Position numbers and translations under genes: made by a program. Source: Allobosea sp. Root381 (GTDB taxonomy: Bacteria; Pseudomonadota; Alphaproteobacteria; Rhizobiales; Beijerinckiaceae). Taken from it: DNA of 64,000 bases. The stretch covers positions 1-64,000 of the forward strand of contig NZ_LMJT01000014.1 of NCBI RefSeq assembly GCF_001429395.1, written 5' to 3'. Positions 23,582 through 32,748 of this stretch are shown here, piece after piece. Positions within the stretch are counted from its first letter, which is position 1. Each line of letters opens with the position of its first letter. Under the pieces are notes generated by a model. It did not search any database and had not been told where the DNA came from. It saw only the letters and a program-made list of their open reading frames with translations.

Positions 23582-25120
23582 ATGGTGACGCGGGTCGCGA
23601 CGGTCGCGTTCGAGGGCATCGAGGCGCGCGCCGTCGATGTCCAGGTCCAGGTCACGCCGGGCGGCGTCGCCTTCATCCTGGTCGGCCTGCCGGACAAGGC
23701 GGTGGCGGAGAGCCGCGAGCGCGTGCGGGCAGCGCTGATCGCGTCCGGGCTCGCCCTCCCGGCCAAGCGCATCACCGTCAACCTCGCTCCAGCCGACCTG
23801 CCCAAGGAGGGTAGCCATTACGATTTGCCGATCGCGCTCGCCGTCATGGCGGCGATCGGGGCGATTCCGCCCGATGCGCTGGCCGGCTACACGGTGCTAG
23901 GCGAACTGGCACTCGACGGCTCGATCGCGGCGGTCGCCGGGGTCCTGCCGGCCGCGATCGCCGCCTATGGAAGAGGGCAGGGGCTGATCTGCCCGCACCC
24001 TTCCGGCCCGGAGGCGGCCTGGGCCGCGGCCGACATCGACATCCTCGCGCCGCGCTCGCTGATCCAGCTCGCCAACCATTTCAAGGGCACGCAGGTGATG
24101 ACCCGGCCCGATCCCGCGGTCGCGCGGCAATCCGGCCCGCTGCCAGACCTCGCCGACATCAAGGGGCAGGAAAGCGCCAAGCGCGTGCTCGAGATCGCGG
24201 CGGCCGGCGGGCACAACCTGCTGATGAACGGACCTCCCGGAGCCGGCAAATCGATGCTGGCGAGCCGGCTGCCCTCGATCCTGCCGCCGCTGACACCGCG
24301 CGAGCTGCTCGAAGTTTCCATGGTGCTCTCGGTTGCCGGCCATCTCGCGGATGGCGCGCTGACCGACCGGCGGCCTTTCCGCGCGCCGCATCACTCCGCC
24401 TCGATGGCAGCGCTCGTCGGTGGCGGCCTCCAGGCCAGACCGGGCGAGGTCTCGCTCGCGCATCATGGCGTGCTCTTCCTCGACGAACTGCCAGAGTTCC
24501 AGGCCCAGGCGCTCGATGCGCTGCGTCAGCCGATGGAAACCGGCGACGTGCTGATCTCGCGGGCCAACCACCGCGCCGTCTACCCGGCACGCTTCCAGCT
24601 CGTCGCGGCGATGAATCCGTGCCGCTGCGGCAAGGCGACGGAGCCGGGCTTCGCCTGCCGCCGCCAGCAGAACGAGCGCTGCATGGCGCAGTACCAGAGC
24701 CGCATCTCCGGCCCGATGCTGGACCGTATCGACATCGCGATAGACGTCCCGGCCGTCACGGCGGCGGACCTGATCCTGCCGGCGGCGAGCGAGGGCTCGG
24801 CCGAGGTCGCAGCCCGCGTCGCTGCCGCGCGCCGGCGCCAGGCGGCGCGCTTCGAGGCGTTGGGCCTTGCCGGGCTCATGACCAATGCCGCCTGCCCGGT
24901 GCCGGTCCTCGACGAGATCGCCCGGCCGGACAATGCTGGGCTTGCCCTGCTGCGCGATGCCGCCGAGGCGATGCGCCTGACCGCCCGCGCCTATCACCGG
25001 GTGCTCAAGGTGGCGCGCACGCTGGCGGATCTCGACGACGAGCCGAAGATCGGCCGCATCCATCTGGCGGAAGCCTTGTCCTATCGCGCGCGCGGCGAGC
25101 AGGTGGCGCAGGCTGCCTGA
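23582..25120 (+). CDS. comM: YifB/ComM-family Mg-chelatase-like AAA ATPase
   Basis: The product has 512 residues starting MVTRVATVAFEGIEARAVDV. The N-terminal ChlI-like domain (VGLPDKAVAESRERVRAA, NLAPADLPKEGSHYDLPIA) is followed by a AAA domain with Walker A GPPGAGKS and Walker B LFLDELPEF, sensor NHRAVYPARFQLVAAMNPCRCG with zinc-type Cys (CRCG, FACRRQQ), and a C-terminal Mg-chelatase lid (TARAYHRVLKVARTLADL). ComM is a hexameric helicase promoting branch migration of recombined donor DNA during natural transformation. Confidence 0.93.
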   Translation: MVTRVATVAFEGIEARAVDVQVQVTPGGVAFILVGLPDKAVAESRERVRAALIASGLALPAKRITVNLAPADLPKEGSHYDLPIALAVMAAIGAIPPDALAGYTVLGELALDGSIAAVAGVLPAAIAAYGRGQGLICPHPSGPEAAWAAADIDILAPRSLIQLANHFKGTQVMTRPDPAVARQSGPLPDLADIKGQESAKRVLEIAAAGGHNLLMNGPPGAGKSMLASRLPSILPPLTPRELLEVSMVLSVAGHLADGALTDRRPFRAPHHSASMAALVGGGLQARPGEVSLAHHGVLFLDELPEFQAQALDALRQPMETGDVLISRANHRAVYPARFQLVAAMNPCRCGKATEPGFACRRQQNERCMAQYQSRISGPMLDRIDIAIDVPAVTAADLILPAASEGSAEVAARVAAARRRQAARFEALGLAGLMTNAACPVPVLDEIARPDNAGLALLRDAAEAMRLTARAYHRVLKVARTLADLDDEPKIGRIHLAEALSYRARGEQVAQAA

Positions 25121-25172
25121 AGCATCCGGGCGAACAGAATTTCGATCCGTTGATCCGGATCCATGCCAGGAT

Positions 25173-25553
25173 TCATCGGTGCTTGCAGCCCGCCCGATTG
25201 AGCATGTCCCTGACGATCAATGGCGTCGCGGGTATTTCCGCCACGTTCTGGCCTGCGGCCGCGGTCTTGAGCACCTTGCCGATATTCGCGGCATCCAGCC
25301 CCAAAGCTGTCCGGCAGGTTGCGCGGCCCATGCTGACGACGGCGCTGGCGGTTTCGCCGACGCCGGCAAGATAGGCGGTCATGACTTGCTGCGCCGTCCT
25401 ATCGCTCGGAGCCTTCTCCAGCATCTGCATCACCTGGGCGACCGAGATCTGGCCGTGGGAGGTCGAGGGCGTGGCTATCGATGGGGATGCGGCTGGGATG
25501 ACGGCCGCGAAGGGGATGAGGGCGACGGCCAGTTTGGCAAGTTGACGAGACAT
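25173..25553 (-). CDS. Exported hypothetical protein
   Basis: The protein has 126 residues from ATG at 25553 (MSRQLAKLAVALIPFAAVIP), with a signal peptide cleaved near residue 25-30. The mature part is helical (SVAQVMQMLEKAPSDRTAQQ, VMTAYLAGVGETASAVV) with two Cys (ATCRTALG, RAGCKHR) that could form a disulfide. It resembles the Rap1a/Tai-like small periplasmic fold in pattern only. It is divergent from the DUF2975 gene across an AT-rich palindrome. Function unknown. Confidence 0.65.
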   Translation of the reverse strand: MSRQLAKLAVALIPFAAVIPAASPSIATPSTSHGQISVAQVMQMLEKAPSDRTAQQVMTAYLAGVGETASAVVSMGRATCRTALGLDAANIGKVLKTAAAGQNVAEIPATPLIVRDMLNRAGCKHR

Positions 25554-25591
25554 GCGGGGCTCCTGGGCTGATCTTCGATCTGTCTGGTGAA

Positions 25592-25620
25592 AATAAATTA
25601 TTGTCAAACAATAATTTATT
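25592..25620. promoter_or_regulatory. AT-rich perfect inverted repeat, putative operator
   Basis: Two 13-bp arms (25592-25604 and 25608-25620) are perfectly complementary around a CAA centre: AATAAATTATTGT and its complement. It is strikingly AT-rich in a GC-rich genome and sits between the divergent exported-protein gene and the DUF2975/XRE operon. A sequence TTGACA on the minus strand overlaps it (25602-25607). Likely binding site for a dimeric repressor, perhaps the XRE protein at 26252. Confidence 0.65.
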
Positions 25621-25659
25621 GGCCATGACTCGGCCAACTTGGAGAGGAGCTTCCGAACC

Positions 25660-26241
25660 GTGCTTCAATCGCGAACGATGACCGACATGCCCGCCGAGCA
25701 GGAACGCGAACGGCGTCTCGATCGGATTCGGCGCCTCAGCCGATCGATGGCGACGGGGTGCCTCGTGACGTCCGGCCTGCTCGTGGCGGCCATGTTGTCC
25801 TATTGGGTCATGACGCCGACGCGCGCGTTGTTCGTCCAGGCCGGGATTATGCATGGGCCCGCCGCGGAGATCGGCCTTGCCATCCGGGCGCTGGCGTTTG
25901 GCATCTCCATGGTTCCGCTCGGGGCGCTCATCTACGGGCTCCTGAGCGCCCGTCGATGCTTCGATGCCTTCGCAGCCGGCCGCATCTTCGCCAGCGAACC
26001 GATCGGACGGCTCAAGGCGTTTTCGATTGCCGTTGCCGCCTCGGCCCTGCTTAAACCGCTCGCCGGTGCGGCGCTCTCCGTCCTTCTGAGTTTCAGCAAT
26101 CCGGCGGGTGCGAAAACGCTCTCGCTCCATGTCGGTTCCGACATGCTCATCGCCTTGATCTTCGCGGGAACGGTTGCGGTCATCGCCTGGGTGATGGCCG
26201 AGGCTTCGGATATCGCCGACGAGAACCAGCAGTTCGTCTGA
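25660..26241 (+). CDS. DUF2975-family membrane protein
   Basis: The start is uncertain. The GTG at 25660 is favoured by AGGAG ten bases upstream; ATGs at 25678 or 25687 are alternatives. The product is about 193 residues with four membrane segments (MATGCLVTSGLLVAAMLSYW, IGLAIRALAFGISMVPLGAL, FSIAVAASALLKPLAGAALS, MLIALIFAGTVAVIAWVM) and the family signature RRCFDAFAAGRIFASEPI. DUF2975 proteins are almost always paired with a YozG-like XRE regulator, as here. They are thought to be membrane sensors or regulated partners; the role is not established. Confidence 0.8.
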   Translation: MLQSRTMTDMPAEQERERRLDRIRRLSRSMATGCLVTSGLLVAAMLSYWVMTPTRALFVQAGIMHGPAAEIGLAIRALAFGISMVPLGALIYGLLSARRCFDAFAAGRIFASEPIGRLKAFSIAVAASALLKPLAGAALSVLLSFSNPAGAKTLSLHVGSDMLIALIFAGTVAVIAWVMAEASDIADENQQFV

Positions 26242-26251
26242 AGGACAACGA

Positions 26252-26482
26252 ATGCCGATCCGCGTGCGCCTGGGCGTGATGCTCGCTGAACGCAATGTGA
26301 AGTCCAAGGACCTGGCGGAATATGTCGGGATCACCGAAGCCAACTTGTCGTTGCTCAAGCAGGGCAAGGTGAAAGGCGTGCGCTTCGACACGATCGAGCG
26401 GATCTGCCAGTTCCTCGACTGTCAGCCTGGAGACCTGCTTCGGTACGAGGCGGGCTCGCTGACGGAACCGAAGGCCGAGTAG
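26252..26482 (+). CDS. XRE/YozG-like helix-turn-helix regulator
   Basis: The protein has 76 residues, consisting of little more than the DNA-binding domain: MLAERNVKSKDLAEYVGITE then ANLSLLKQGKVKGVRFDTIE, with the C-terminal helix ICQFLDCQPGDLLRYE. It starts 10 bp after the DUF2975 stop. YozG-type proteins co-occur with DUF2975 proteins, and the pair probably autoregulates; the AT-rich palindrome at 25592-25620 is a candidate target. Confidence 0.88.
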   Translation: MPIRVRLGVMLAERNVKSKDLAEYVGITEANLSLLKQGKVKGVRFDTIERICQFLDCQPGDLLRYEAGSLTEPKAE

Positions 26483-26592
26483 GCCAGACGCCCTGCGGTG
26501 CCGCCGCAGGGTTAACGAATTGCGCCACTCGATCCCTCGAATCCGCCGTTTTGCCAAAGGTTTCCGCAACGGCCGCCTGCTAGATTGCCGGC

Positions 26593-28677
26593 ATGGTGTC
26601 CGATTGGGTTTCCTGGGTCGCAGCCGCTGCGGTCATGCTCGCGCTGCTCGCCGGCTTAGCCGCGCTGATGCTGCTGCGCCAGCGCGGCCGCATGCTGCGG
26701 CAGGCTTCCGACCTGGCCAGCGACCTCGATCAGCTCAACGACCGCCTCTGGGCGCTGGCCGAGAGCGAGGAGCATTACCGCAGCCTGATCGCCGCGCAGG
26801 GAGACCTGATCGTGCGCCGGGACGGCACCCGCATCGTCTATGCCAATGCCGCCTATGCCGCGCTGCTCGGCCTCGGCGAGGCCGAAATCGTCGGGACGAC
26901 GACCGCGCCGCGCCTGATCGCCTCCCGCCCCGTCCAGGCGCTCGAGGGTGGGGCACGTGTCTTCGACGAATGCCTCGCGACGCCCGAGGGCGAGCGCTGG
27001 ATCTCCTGGGTCGAGACGGTGGTGCCGGTCGCGCTCGGCCGGTCCGTGCTGCAGCGCGTCGGCCGCGACATCACCGCCCACATCGCCGGCGAGCGCGCGC
27101 TCGACGAGGCGCGCGCCCGGGCCGAGAGCGCCAACGAGGCGAAGTCGCGCTTCCTGGCCACGGTCAGCCACGAATTCCGCACGCCGCTCAACGGCATCCT
27201 CGGCATGGCGGACCTCCTCGGCGATACCGGGCTCGACGCCGAGCAGACGACCTATGTCCGGGCGCTCAGGACCTCGGGCGAGGCGCTGCTCGGCCTCGTC
27301 GACGGCATCCTCGACTTCGCCAGGGTCGAATCGGGCAAGCTCGACCTCGCCAGCGAGCCTTTCGATCTCGGTCAGCTGGTCGAAACTGTCTCGGAGCTGA
27401 TGGCGCCGCGGGCTCAGGCCAAGGGCATCGAGCTCGCTGCCCATCTCGCGCCCGACCTGCCGACGCATTTCGTCGGGGACCGTGACAGGCTGCGCCAGAT
27501 CCTGCTCAACCTCGTCGGCAACGCGATCAAGTTTACGGAAAGTGGCGGTGTCGGCATCACCATCGGCCGTAGCGGCGGCAAGCTCGCGGTTGGCGTAGCC
27601 GACACCGGCCCGGGCATTCCGGAGGAACGACGCCAGGCGATCTTCGAGGAGTTCGAGCAGCTGGACGGCCCCACCGCGCGCCGGCAGGAGGGCACCGGCC
27701 TCGGCCTCGCCATCGTGCGCCGGCTCGCCATCCTGATGGGCGGTTCGGTCGGCGTCGAGAACAGGCCGGAAGGCGGCGCCCTGTTCAAGGTGCTGCTGCC
27801 CTTGGCAGCGGCCCGCGGCGCGGCGGCTCCCGCCCTGCCGGACTGGCGCGGCAAGCGCGTTCTCGTCGTCTCCCCCGCGCCCTTCGGCGCGCTTTATCTG
27901 CGCGAGGCCGTTGCGGCTGCAGGCGGCAAAGCCGTGCCGGCCGCGGATGCCGCAGCAGCAATGGAGCGGCTCGGCACCGGGCAGCGCTGGGACGCGGTCC
28001 TGATCGACCAGTCGATCGGGCGCGACGCCGCGGCGGCTCTCGCAGCCGCAGCGCTCAGCGCCGCGGCGGAGCATTGCCTGATCATGCTGTCGCCGCTGGA
28101 GCGCCGCCAGTTCGGCTCGCCGCGCGAGGCCGGCTTCACCGGCTTCCTCGTCAAGCCGGTGCGGGCCCGCTCGCTCTATGAGCGTCTCTCGCCGGCTCCG
28201 GTGCAGGCCGCCGCCAGCCAGAAGCAGGAGGCGCCGCACCTGTCGCAGCCCTCCCACGCGCGCCTGACTGTGTTGGTGGCGGAGGACAACGAGATCAACG
28301 CGCTGCTCGCGACGCGGACGCTCGAGCGCTTCGGCTGCGAGGCCGTCTGGGTCGGCGACGGCCGTCAGGCGCTGGCCGCAATCCAGGCGGGCTTCAGTGG
28401 CAAGGGCCGCTCCTTCGATCTCGCCTTGCTCGACATCCGCATGCCGGAGCTGGACGGGCTCGCCGTCGCCCGCGCGGTGCGCAAGCTGGAGCGGAGCGAG
28501 CCGCAGCGCGCCGCGCTGCCGCTCGTCGCGGTCAGCGCCAATGTCGCCGAAAGCGACAGGGCCGCCGCGCTTGCCGCCGGCATGGATGATTGCCTGGCTA
28601 AGCCCCTCGACCGTGCCGCCCTGCAGCGCTGGCTCGACCGGGTCGCGGAACCCGCGGCGGCGATCCGCTCGGCTTAG
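26593..28677 (+). CDS. Hybrid sensor histidine kinase with degenerate and intact receiver domains
   Basis: The protein has 694 residues. It has one N-terminal membrane segment (about 4-25), a PAS domain (about 60-165, RSLIAAQGDLIVRRDG), HisKA with phospho-acceptor His193 (TVSHEFRTPLNGILG), and HATPase with N-box NLVGNAIKFTESG, GxG VADTGPGIPEERR and EGTGLGLAIVRRL. Next is a receiver-like domain from about residue 420 that keeps Asp472 (LIDQS) and Lys (LVKPVR) but lacks the acidic pair, having VVSPAP. The final receiver starts VLVAEDNEINALLA with Asp614 (LLDIRMPEL) and ends CLAKPLD. No HPt domain or cognate regulator is adjacent. The signal is unknown. A palindrome overlaps its stop codon. Confidence 0.93.
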   Translation: MVSDWVSWVAAAAVMLALLAGLAALMLLRQRGRMLRQASDLASDLDQLNDRLWALAESEEHYRSLIAAQGDLIVRRDGTRIVYANAAYAALLGLGEAEIVGTTTAPRLIASRPVQALEGGARVFDECLATPEGERWISWVETVVPVALGRSVLQRVGRDITAHIAGERALDEARARAESANEAKSRFLATVSHEFRTPLNGILGMADLLGDTGLDAEQTTYVRALRTSGEALLGLVDGILDFARVESGKLDLASEPFDLGQLVETVSELMAPRAQAKGIELAAHLAPDLPTHFVGDRDRLRQILLNLVGNAIKFTESGGVGITIGRSGGKLAVGVADTGPGIPEERRQAIFEEFEQLDGPTARRQEGTGLGLAIVRRLAILMGGSVGVENRPEGGALFKVLLPLAAARGAAAPALPDWRGKRVLVVSPAPFGALYLREAVAAAGGKAVPAADAAAAMERLGTGQRWDAVLIDQSIGRDAAAALAAAALSAAAEHCLIMLSPLERRQFGSPREAGFTGFLVKPVRARSLYERLSPAPVQAAASQKQEAPHLSQPSHARLTVLVAEDNEINALLATRTLERFGCEAVWVGDGRQALAAIQAGFSGKGRSFDLALLDIRMPELDGLAVARAVRKLERSEPQRAALPLVAVSANVAESDRAAALAAGMDDCLAKPLDRAALQRWLDRVAEPAAAIRSA

Positions 28678-28720
28678 ATCACGTCGCGTTCGGACGGAAA
28701 CGTCCGAACGCGACGTGATC
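28677..28720. repeat. Perfect 20-bp palindrome with GAAA loop
   Basis: Arms at 28677-28696 and 28701-28720 are perfectly complementary with loop GAAA at 28697-28700. The left arm includes the last base of the hybrid kinase stop codon. The stem starts GATCACGTCG. No T-run follows, so it is not a standard intrinsic terminator. It appears to form the left part of a composite dispersed element continuing to 28784. Confidence 0.9.
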
Positions 28721-28784
28721 GATTCTAAAAGCTTAGAGCATTGCTTCTACGGAAAACCGGTTCCGACTTTTTCGCGCAATGCTC
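28721..28784. repeat. Second half of composite intergenic element
   Basis: A 9-bp inverted repeat GAGCATTGC (28736-28744) and GCAATGCTC (28776-28784) encloses GGAAAACCGGTTCC. From memory, this resembles intergenic repeats that recur across Hyphomicrobiales chromosomes. Confidence 0.7.
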
Positions 28785-28886
28785 CAGCCGTCACCGCTTC
28801 GACTCAGTTCTGTCGCGATGCTGTAAGACAGCCGGCGCACAGGTGTCGCATTGCCAGAGAAGGCGGGCTGGGGGACAACACGAGCC

Positions 28887-29846
28887 ATGGCACCTGACCT
28901 CCATGGAATTCCGGGTGGGTCGACCCGGCACGATCCTGCGCCTGGCCTGATCCTGTCCGCCCTGTCACCGTTCAGGCTGATGACCGGCGAGACGATGCGC
29001 CGCTTCGGCCGCGCCTCGGAGATGCCCGACGCTTTGGCGGGCACGCTCGGCCGCTGCGGCTCGCTCGAGGTCCGGCTGGCGCGGGGGCCGCGCGAGATCT
29101 GGCGCGCGCAACGCCTGCGCTACCGCGTGTTCTATCAGGAGATGTCGGCCAAGCCCGATGTGGTCTCGCGCATGTTCCGCCGCGACGCCGACCGGTTCGA
29201 CGCGGCCTGCGACCATCTGCTCGTGATCGACCATGCCGCGCGCGGGCGTTTCGGCGGTGTCAGGCCGAAGGTCGTCGGCACCTATCGCCTCATGCGCCAA
29301 GGCGCGGCGATGCGTCTCGGCGGCTTCTACACGCAAGGCGAGTTCGATCTCGGCCCGATGATCGCGCGCCATCCAGGCCTGCGCTTCCTCGAGCTCGGCC
29401 GTTCCTGCGTGCTCGAGCCCTACCGCGGCAAGCGGACGATCGAGCTGCTCTGGCGCGGCATCTGCGCCTATATCCGCCATCACCGCATCGACGCGATGTT
29501 CGGCTGCGCGAGCTTCGACGGCACCGACCCCGACGCGCTTGCGGTGCCGCTGAGCTTCCTGCATCACAATGCCCGCTCCACCGGCGCGTGGGGCGCCGCG
29601 GCCCGTCCCGACCGCCATGTCGCGATGGATCGTTTGCCGGCGGAGGTGCTCGACGCAAAGCTGGCGCTGAGGCAGATGCCGCCCCTGATCAAGGCGTATC
29701 TGAGGCTCGGCGCCCGCTTCGGCACCGGCGCGGTGGTCGACCGGCAGTTCGGCACGACCGACGTGCTGGTGATCCTGCCCGTCGCGGCGATCGACCAGCG
29801 CTACTTCGATTATTACGGCGACGAGGGCCAGCACTACGCGGCCTGA
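28887..29846 (+). CDS. OlsB-like GNAT acyltransferase (ornithine lipid synthesis type)
   Basis: The ATG at 28887 gives 319 residues; internal ATGs at 28980 and 28995 are possible starts and would remove a low-complexity leader. The core matches the OlsB/hemolysin-like acyltransferase family: LARGPREIWRAQRLRYRVFY, FDAACDHLLVID, VVGTYRLMRQ, FLELGRSCVLEPYRGKRTIE and MFGCASFDGTDPD. OlsB transfers a 3-hydroxyacyl group from ACP to ornithine to form lyso-ornithine lipid; OlsA would then complete it but is not in the window. Membrane-lipid adaptation, especially under low phosphate, is the usual role. Family confident, exact substrate inferred. Confidence 0.8.
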   Translation: MAPDLHGIPGGSTRHDPAPGLILSALSPFRLMTGETMRRFGRASEMPDALAGTLGRCGSLEVRLARGPREIWRAQRLRYRVFYQEMSAKPDVVSRMFRRDADRFDAACDHLLVIDHAARGRFGGVRPKVVGTYRLMRQGAAMRLGGFYTQGEFDLGPMIARHPGLRFLELGRSCVLEPYRGKRTIELLWRGICAYIRHHRIDAMFGCASFDGTDPDALAVPLSFLHHNARSTGAWGAAARPDRHVAMDRLPAEVLDAKLALRQMPPLIKAYLRLGARFGTGAVVDRQFGTTDVLVILPVAAIDQRYFDYYGDEGQHYAA

Positions 29847-29850
29847 GCGC

Positions 29851-29940
29851 GTCATTGCGAGGAGCGCCAGCGACGAAGCAATCCAGGGGGGACGTAGAGC
29901 GCTCCCGCCCCTGGATTGCTTCGCTGGCGCTCGCAATGAC
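29851..29940. repeat. Dispersed intergenic palindrome, type A, copy 2
   Basis: A 90-bp nearly perfect inverted repeat starting GTCATTGCGAGGAGCG and ending CGCTCGCAATGAC, with arms GAAGCAATCCAGG and CCTGGATTGCTTC. It lies between convergent genes (OlsB-like and the epimerase). The best-preserved of the three copies. Confidence 0.92.
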
Positions 29941-29954
29941 GGTTGAAAGCGATC

Positions 29955-30821
29955 TCAATCCCCGCCGGCCAGCAGCGCCGGCAGCGCCTCGCGATAGCTC
30001 GGATAGCGGAAGGCGTAGCCGAGCTCGCGCTTCACCAGGGCGTTCGAGACGCGCCGGTTCTCGCTGTAGAAGCTCGCAGCCATCGGCGAGAGCCGCGCCG
30101 GATCGAACGGGACTTCAGGCGGTGGCGCAATCCCGGCGATCCCGGCCGCGAAGCTGACGACATCCTGCGGCGGGGCCGGTTCGTCATCGACTACATTGTA
30201 GATTGCGCCCTGGCGCGGCTGCGCGAGCGAGGCCATCAGCACGCCGGCGATGTCGTCGACATGGCTGCGGTTGAAGACCTGCCCGGGCTTGATCAGCCGC
30301 GTCGCCTTGCCTTGCCGGAGTTTGACGAGCGGGTTGCGGCCGGGGCCGTAGATGCCGCCGAGGCGGAAGATCTGCACGGCCTTGCCGCTGCGCTCGCCCA
30401 GCGCCAGCCAGTCCTGCTCGATCGCGAGCCGGAGCCGCGAGCGCACATCGGGAAGATGCGGCGCTGTCGTCTCGTCGACCCAGGCGCCGCCATGGTCGCC
30501 ATAGACGCCGATGGTCGAGAGATAGCCGATCCAGCGCAGGCCGGGCGCGGCGGCGAGCTGCTGCTCCAGGCAGGCGAGCGCCGGGTCGGCGGTTTCTCCT
30601 GGCTGCACCGAGACCAGCACGGCCTCCGCCTCGGCGAGGGCCCTGGCGAGGAAGGACGACACCGCGAAACCGCCGAACACCAGCGTGCGGATGCCGTCCC
30701 GGCTGAGCTGTGCAGCCTTATCGGCCGAGCGCACCGTCCCGGTCACCTCCCAGCCGCGCGCCAGCGCTGCTCGCGCGAAGAAACCGGCCGAATAGCCGAG
30801 GCCGAGAATCAGGAGCTTCAT
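29955..30821 (-). CDS. NAD-dependent epimerase/dehydratase-like (extended SDR)
   Basis: The product has 288 residues from the ATG at 30821, which overlaps the queG stop as ATGA. The N-terminus [20 protein letters not shown] carries a GxGYSA variant of the Rossmann motif, with [20 protein letters not shown] as the Ser/Tyr active-site region and [17 protein letters not shown] following. This is the YeeZ-type atypical SDR, often annotated as nucleoside-diphosphate-sugar epimerase; the catalytic YxxxK lysine is not obvious, so enzymatic activity is uncertain. It is co-transcribed with queG and a GST gene. Confidence 0.82.
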   Translation of the reverse strand: MKLLILGLGYSAGFFARAALARGWEVTGTVRSADKAAQLSRDGIRTLVFGGFAVSSFLARALAEAEAVLVSVQPGETADPALACLEQQLAAAPGLRWIGYLSTIGVYGDHGGAWVDETTAPHLPDVRSRLRLAIEQDWLALGERSGKAVQIFRLGGIYGPGRNPLVKLRQGKATRLIKPGQVFNRSHVDDIAGVLMASLAQPRQGAIYNVVDDEPAPPQDVVSFAAGIAGIAPPPEVPFDPARLSPMAASFYSENRRVSNALVKRELGYAFRYPSYREALPALLAGGD

Positions 30822-31999
30822 GAGGCATGTTCCGGTTCGGGCGCGAGCGCGCCCCATTCGTTGCGGACCTGCGCGTCGTCTTCGCCGGCGAGCGCGGCGG
30901 GGGCGAGCGCGCGGGCGCGCTCGGAGCTAAGCCTGATCAGAGCCCAGACCGCCATGGCGCGGACCAGTGGCGAGGCGTCGGCGAGCAGGGTCTCGGCGCT
31001 GCCGGCGAGATCCGGCCGGCCGCTGTTGCCGAGCGCGATCAGCACGTTGCGGATGAAGCGGTCGCGCCCCGTGCGCTTGACCGGCGTTCCGGCAAAGAGC
31101 GTACGGAAGGCCGCGTCGTCGAGGGCGGCGAGATCGGCCAGCGGCAGCGCGTCGAGCCCGTCCCGCAGCGAAAGCCGGGTCTCCCGTGCGGCTGCGGCGA
31201 ACTTGTTCCAGGGGCAGACGGCCAGGCAATCGTCGCAGCCGAAGATGCGGTTGCCAATGCCGGCGCGGAACTCCGCATCGATATGGCCCTGATGCTCGAC
31301 CGTGAGATAGGCGATGCAGCGGCGCGCATCGAGCCGGTAGGGCGCCGGGAAGGCGTCGGTCGGGCAGATGTCGAGGCAGCGCCGGCAGGAGCCGCAATGG
31401 TCGCGCTCGGGCTCGTCCGGCGGCAATTCGGCCGTGGTGTAGATCGCGCCGAGGAAGAGCCAGGAGCCGTGCTCGCGCGAGACCAGCACGCTGTGCTTGC
31501 CTTGCCAGCCGAGGCCGGCGGCCTGGGCCAGCGGCTTCTCCATCACCGGCGCAGTGTCGACGAAGACCTTGACGTCGACGCCGCCGCGCGCGGCGAGCAG
31601 CCCGGCGACGCTCTTCAGCTTGCCCTTGACGACGTCGTGATAGTCGCGCCGGCGGGCATAGAGCGAGATCGCGCCCCTGTCCTTCTGGTCGAGCGTCGCC
31701 AGCGGGTCGCCCTCAGTGCCGTAGTTCATGCCGAGCATGACGACGGAGCGGACCTCGCTCCACAACCGGCCAGGCGCCGCCCGCTCTTCGGTGCGCTCCT
31801 CCATCCAGGCCATGTCGCCGTGATGCCCCTCCGCCAGCCAGGCGGCGAGCCGTGCCGGCGCCTCGGGAATGGCATCGGCCGGGGCGACGCGGCAGACGGA
31901 AAAGCCTTCCGCCAGCGCGCGTTCGACCACGGCGTCCTTGAGGCGCAGGGCCGAGATCGCGGGCTTGGAAACGCAAGCCTCATGCTGACGAGCGGGCAT
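30818..31999 (-). CDS. queG: Epoxyqueuosine reductase
   Basis: The start is uncertain: ATG at 31999 gives 393 residues, ATG at 32029 gives 403, and neither has a strong ribosome binding site. Two ferredoxin-type 4Fe-4S motifs are present ([12 protein letters not shown] and [10 protein letters not shown]), with the cobalamin-dependent core ([42 protein letters not shown]) and a C-terminal HEAT-like region ([12 protein letters not shown]). QueG reduces epoxyqueuosine to queuosine in tRNA anticodons, the last step of the pathway, using cobalamin. It sits between the GST and epimerase genes on one minus-strand transcript. Confidence 0.94.
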   Translation of the reverse strand: MPARQHEACVSKPAISALRLKDAVVERALAEGFSVCRVAPADAIPEAPARLAAWLAEGHHGDMAWMEERTEERAAPGRLWSEVRSVVMLGMNYGTEGDPLATLDQKDRGAISLYARRRDYHDVVKGKLKSVAGLLAARGGVDVKVFVDTAPVMEKPLAQAAGLGWQGKHSVLVSREHGSWLFLGAIYTTAELPPDEPERDHCGSCRRCLDICPTDAFPAPYRLDARRCIAYLTVEHQGHIDAEFRAGIGNRIFGCDDCLAVCPWNKFAAAARETRLSLRDGLDALPLADLAALDDAAFRTLFAGTPVKRTGRDRFIRNVLIALGNSGRPDLAGSAETLLADASPLVRAMAVWALIRLSSERARALAPAALAGEDDAQVRNEWGALAPEPEHAS

Positions 32000-32046
32000 C
32001 GTGCGCGGCTCGTCGGGCTGAAGGCCCATTGAGGGTGTCTGCTGCT

Positions 32047-32748
32047 TCAAAAATCGAGATTGTCGTAATGGGCGCTCGGCGCCATGCCCGGCATCCGGTC
32101 GCTCAGCAGGGGCCGGAAGCTCGGCCTCGACTTGATCCTCGCATACCATGCGCGGGCAGCCTCGTCCTCTTCCCAGGGCACGTCGCCGAGATAGTCGACG
32201 CAGGAGAGATGCGCCGCCGCGGCGAGGTCGGCATAGCTCAGATTGGCGCCGGCCAGCCAGTTCCGCTTGGTCGTCAGCCAGGCGATGTAGCGCAGATGAT
32301 AGCGCACATTGGCGCGCGCCGCGCGGATCGCGCTCATCTCGGGCGGGCCGCCGCCCTCGTCGCGCGACATGAAGCGCTTCATCACCTTCTCCAGCACGAG
32401 CGGGGAGGTGATCTCTTCATTGAATTTGATCCCGAACCAGTCGAGCAGGCGGCGGACCTCGACGCGCTCGCCCGGCCCCTCCGGCAGCAGCCGGCGCTCG
32501 GCGAGGGCAAGCCCGCGCGTCTCGTCGAGATATTCGGCGATCGGGCCGGCGCCCGGCACGGTGAAGCCGCTCTCCTCTCGGAAGACCGGCGTCGTGCCGG
32601 CTGGGTTGAGCTCGAGGAACTCGCGCCGACGCTCCCAGACGCGCTCCTCGACGAGCGTCGTCTCCAGCCCGTACTCGGCCAGGACGAGCCGGATGAAGCG
32701 GGAATGCGGGCACAGCGGATAATGATGAAGGGTCGCCATGGCACTCAT
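32047..32748 (-). CDS. Glutathione S-transferase family protein
   Basis: The protein has 233 residues with thioredoxin-like N-terminal domain [20 protein letters not shown], the cis-Pro motif in NPAGTTPVF and the glutathione-contacting EESG, then an all-helical C-terminal domain ([20 protein letters not shown]). A CPHS dipeptide-type active site suggests a Cys-containing class. The alternative start MATLHHY is three codons in. First gene of the GST-queG-epimerase run. Substrate unknown; conjugation or thiol-transfer. Confidence 0.88.
   Translation of the reverse strand: MSAMATLHHYPLCPHSRFIRLVLAEYGLETTLVEERVWERRREFLELNPAGTTPVFREESGFTVPGAGPIAEYLDETRGLALAERRLLPEGPGERVEVRRLLDWFGIKFNEEITSPLVLEKVMKRFMSRDEGGGPPEMSAIRAARANVRYHLRYIAWLTTKRNWLAGANLSYADLAAAAHLSCVDYLGDVPWEEDEAARAWYARIKSRPSFRPLLSDRMPGMAPSAHYDNLDF

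Noticed and set aside
29851-29940. CRISPR-like or transposon-end interpretation of the palindromes
   Set aside because: Single dispersed elements without spacers, target duplications or a transposase; they fit rhizobial intergenic palindromes.
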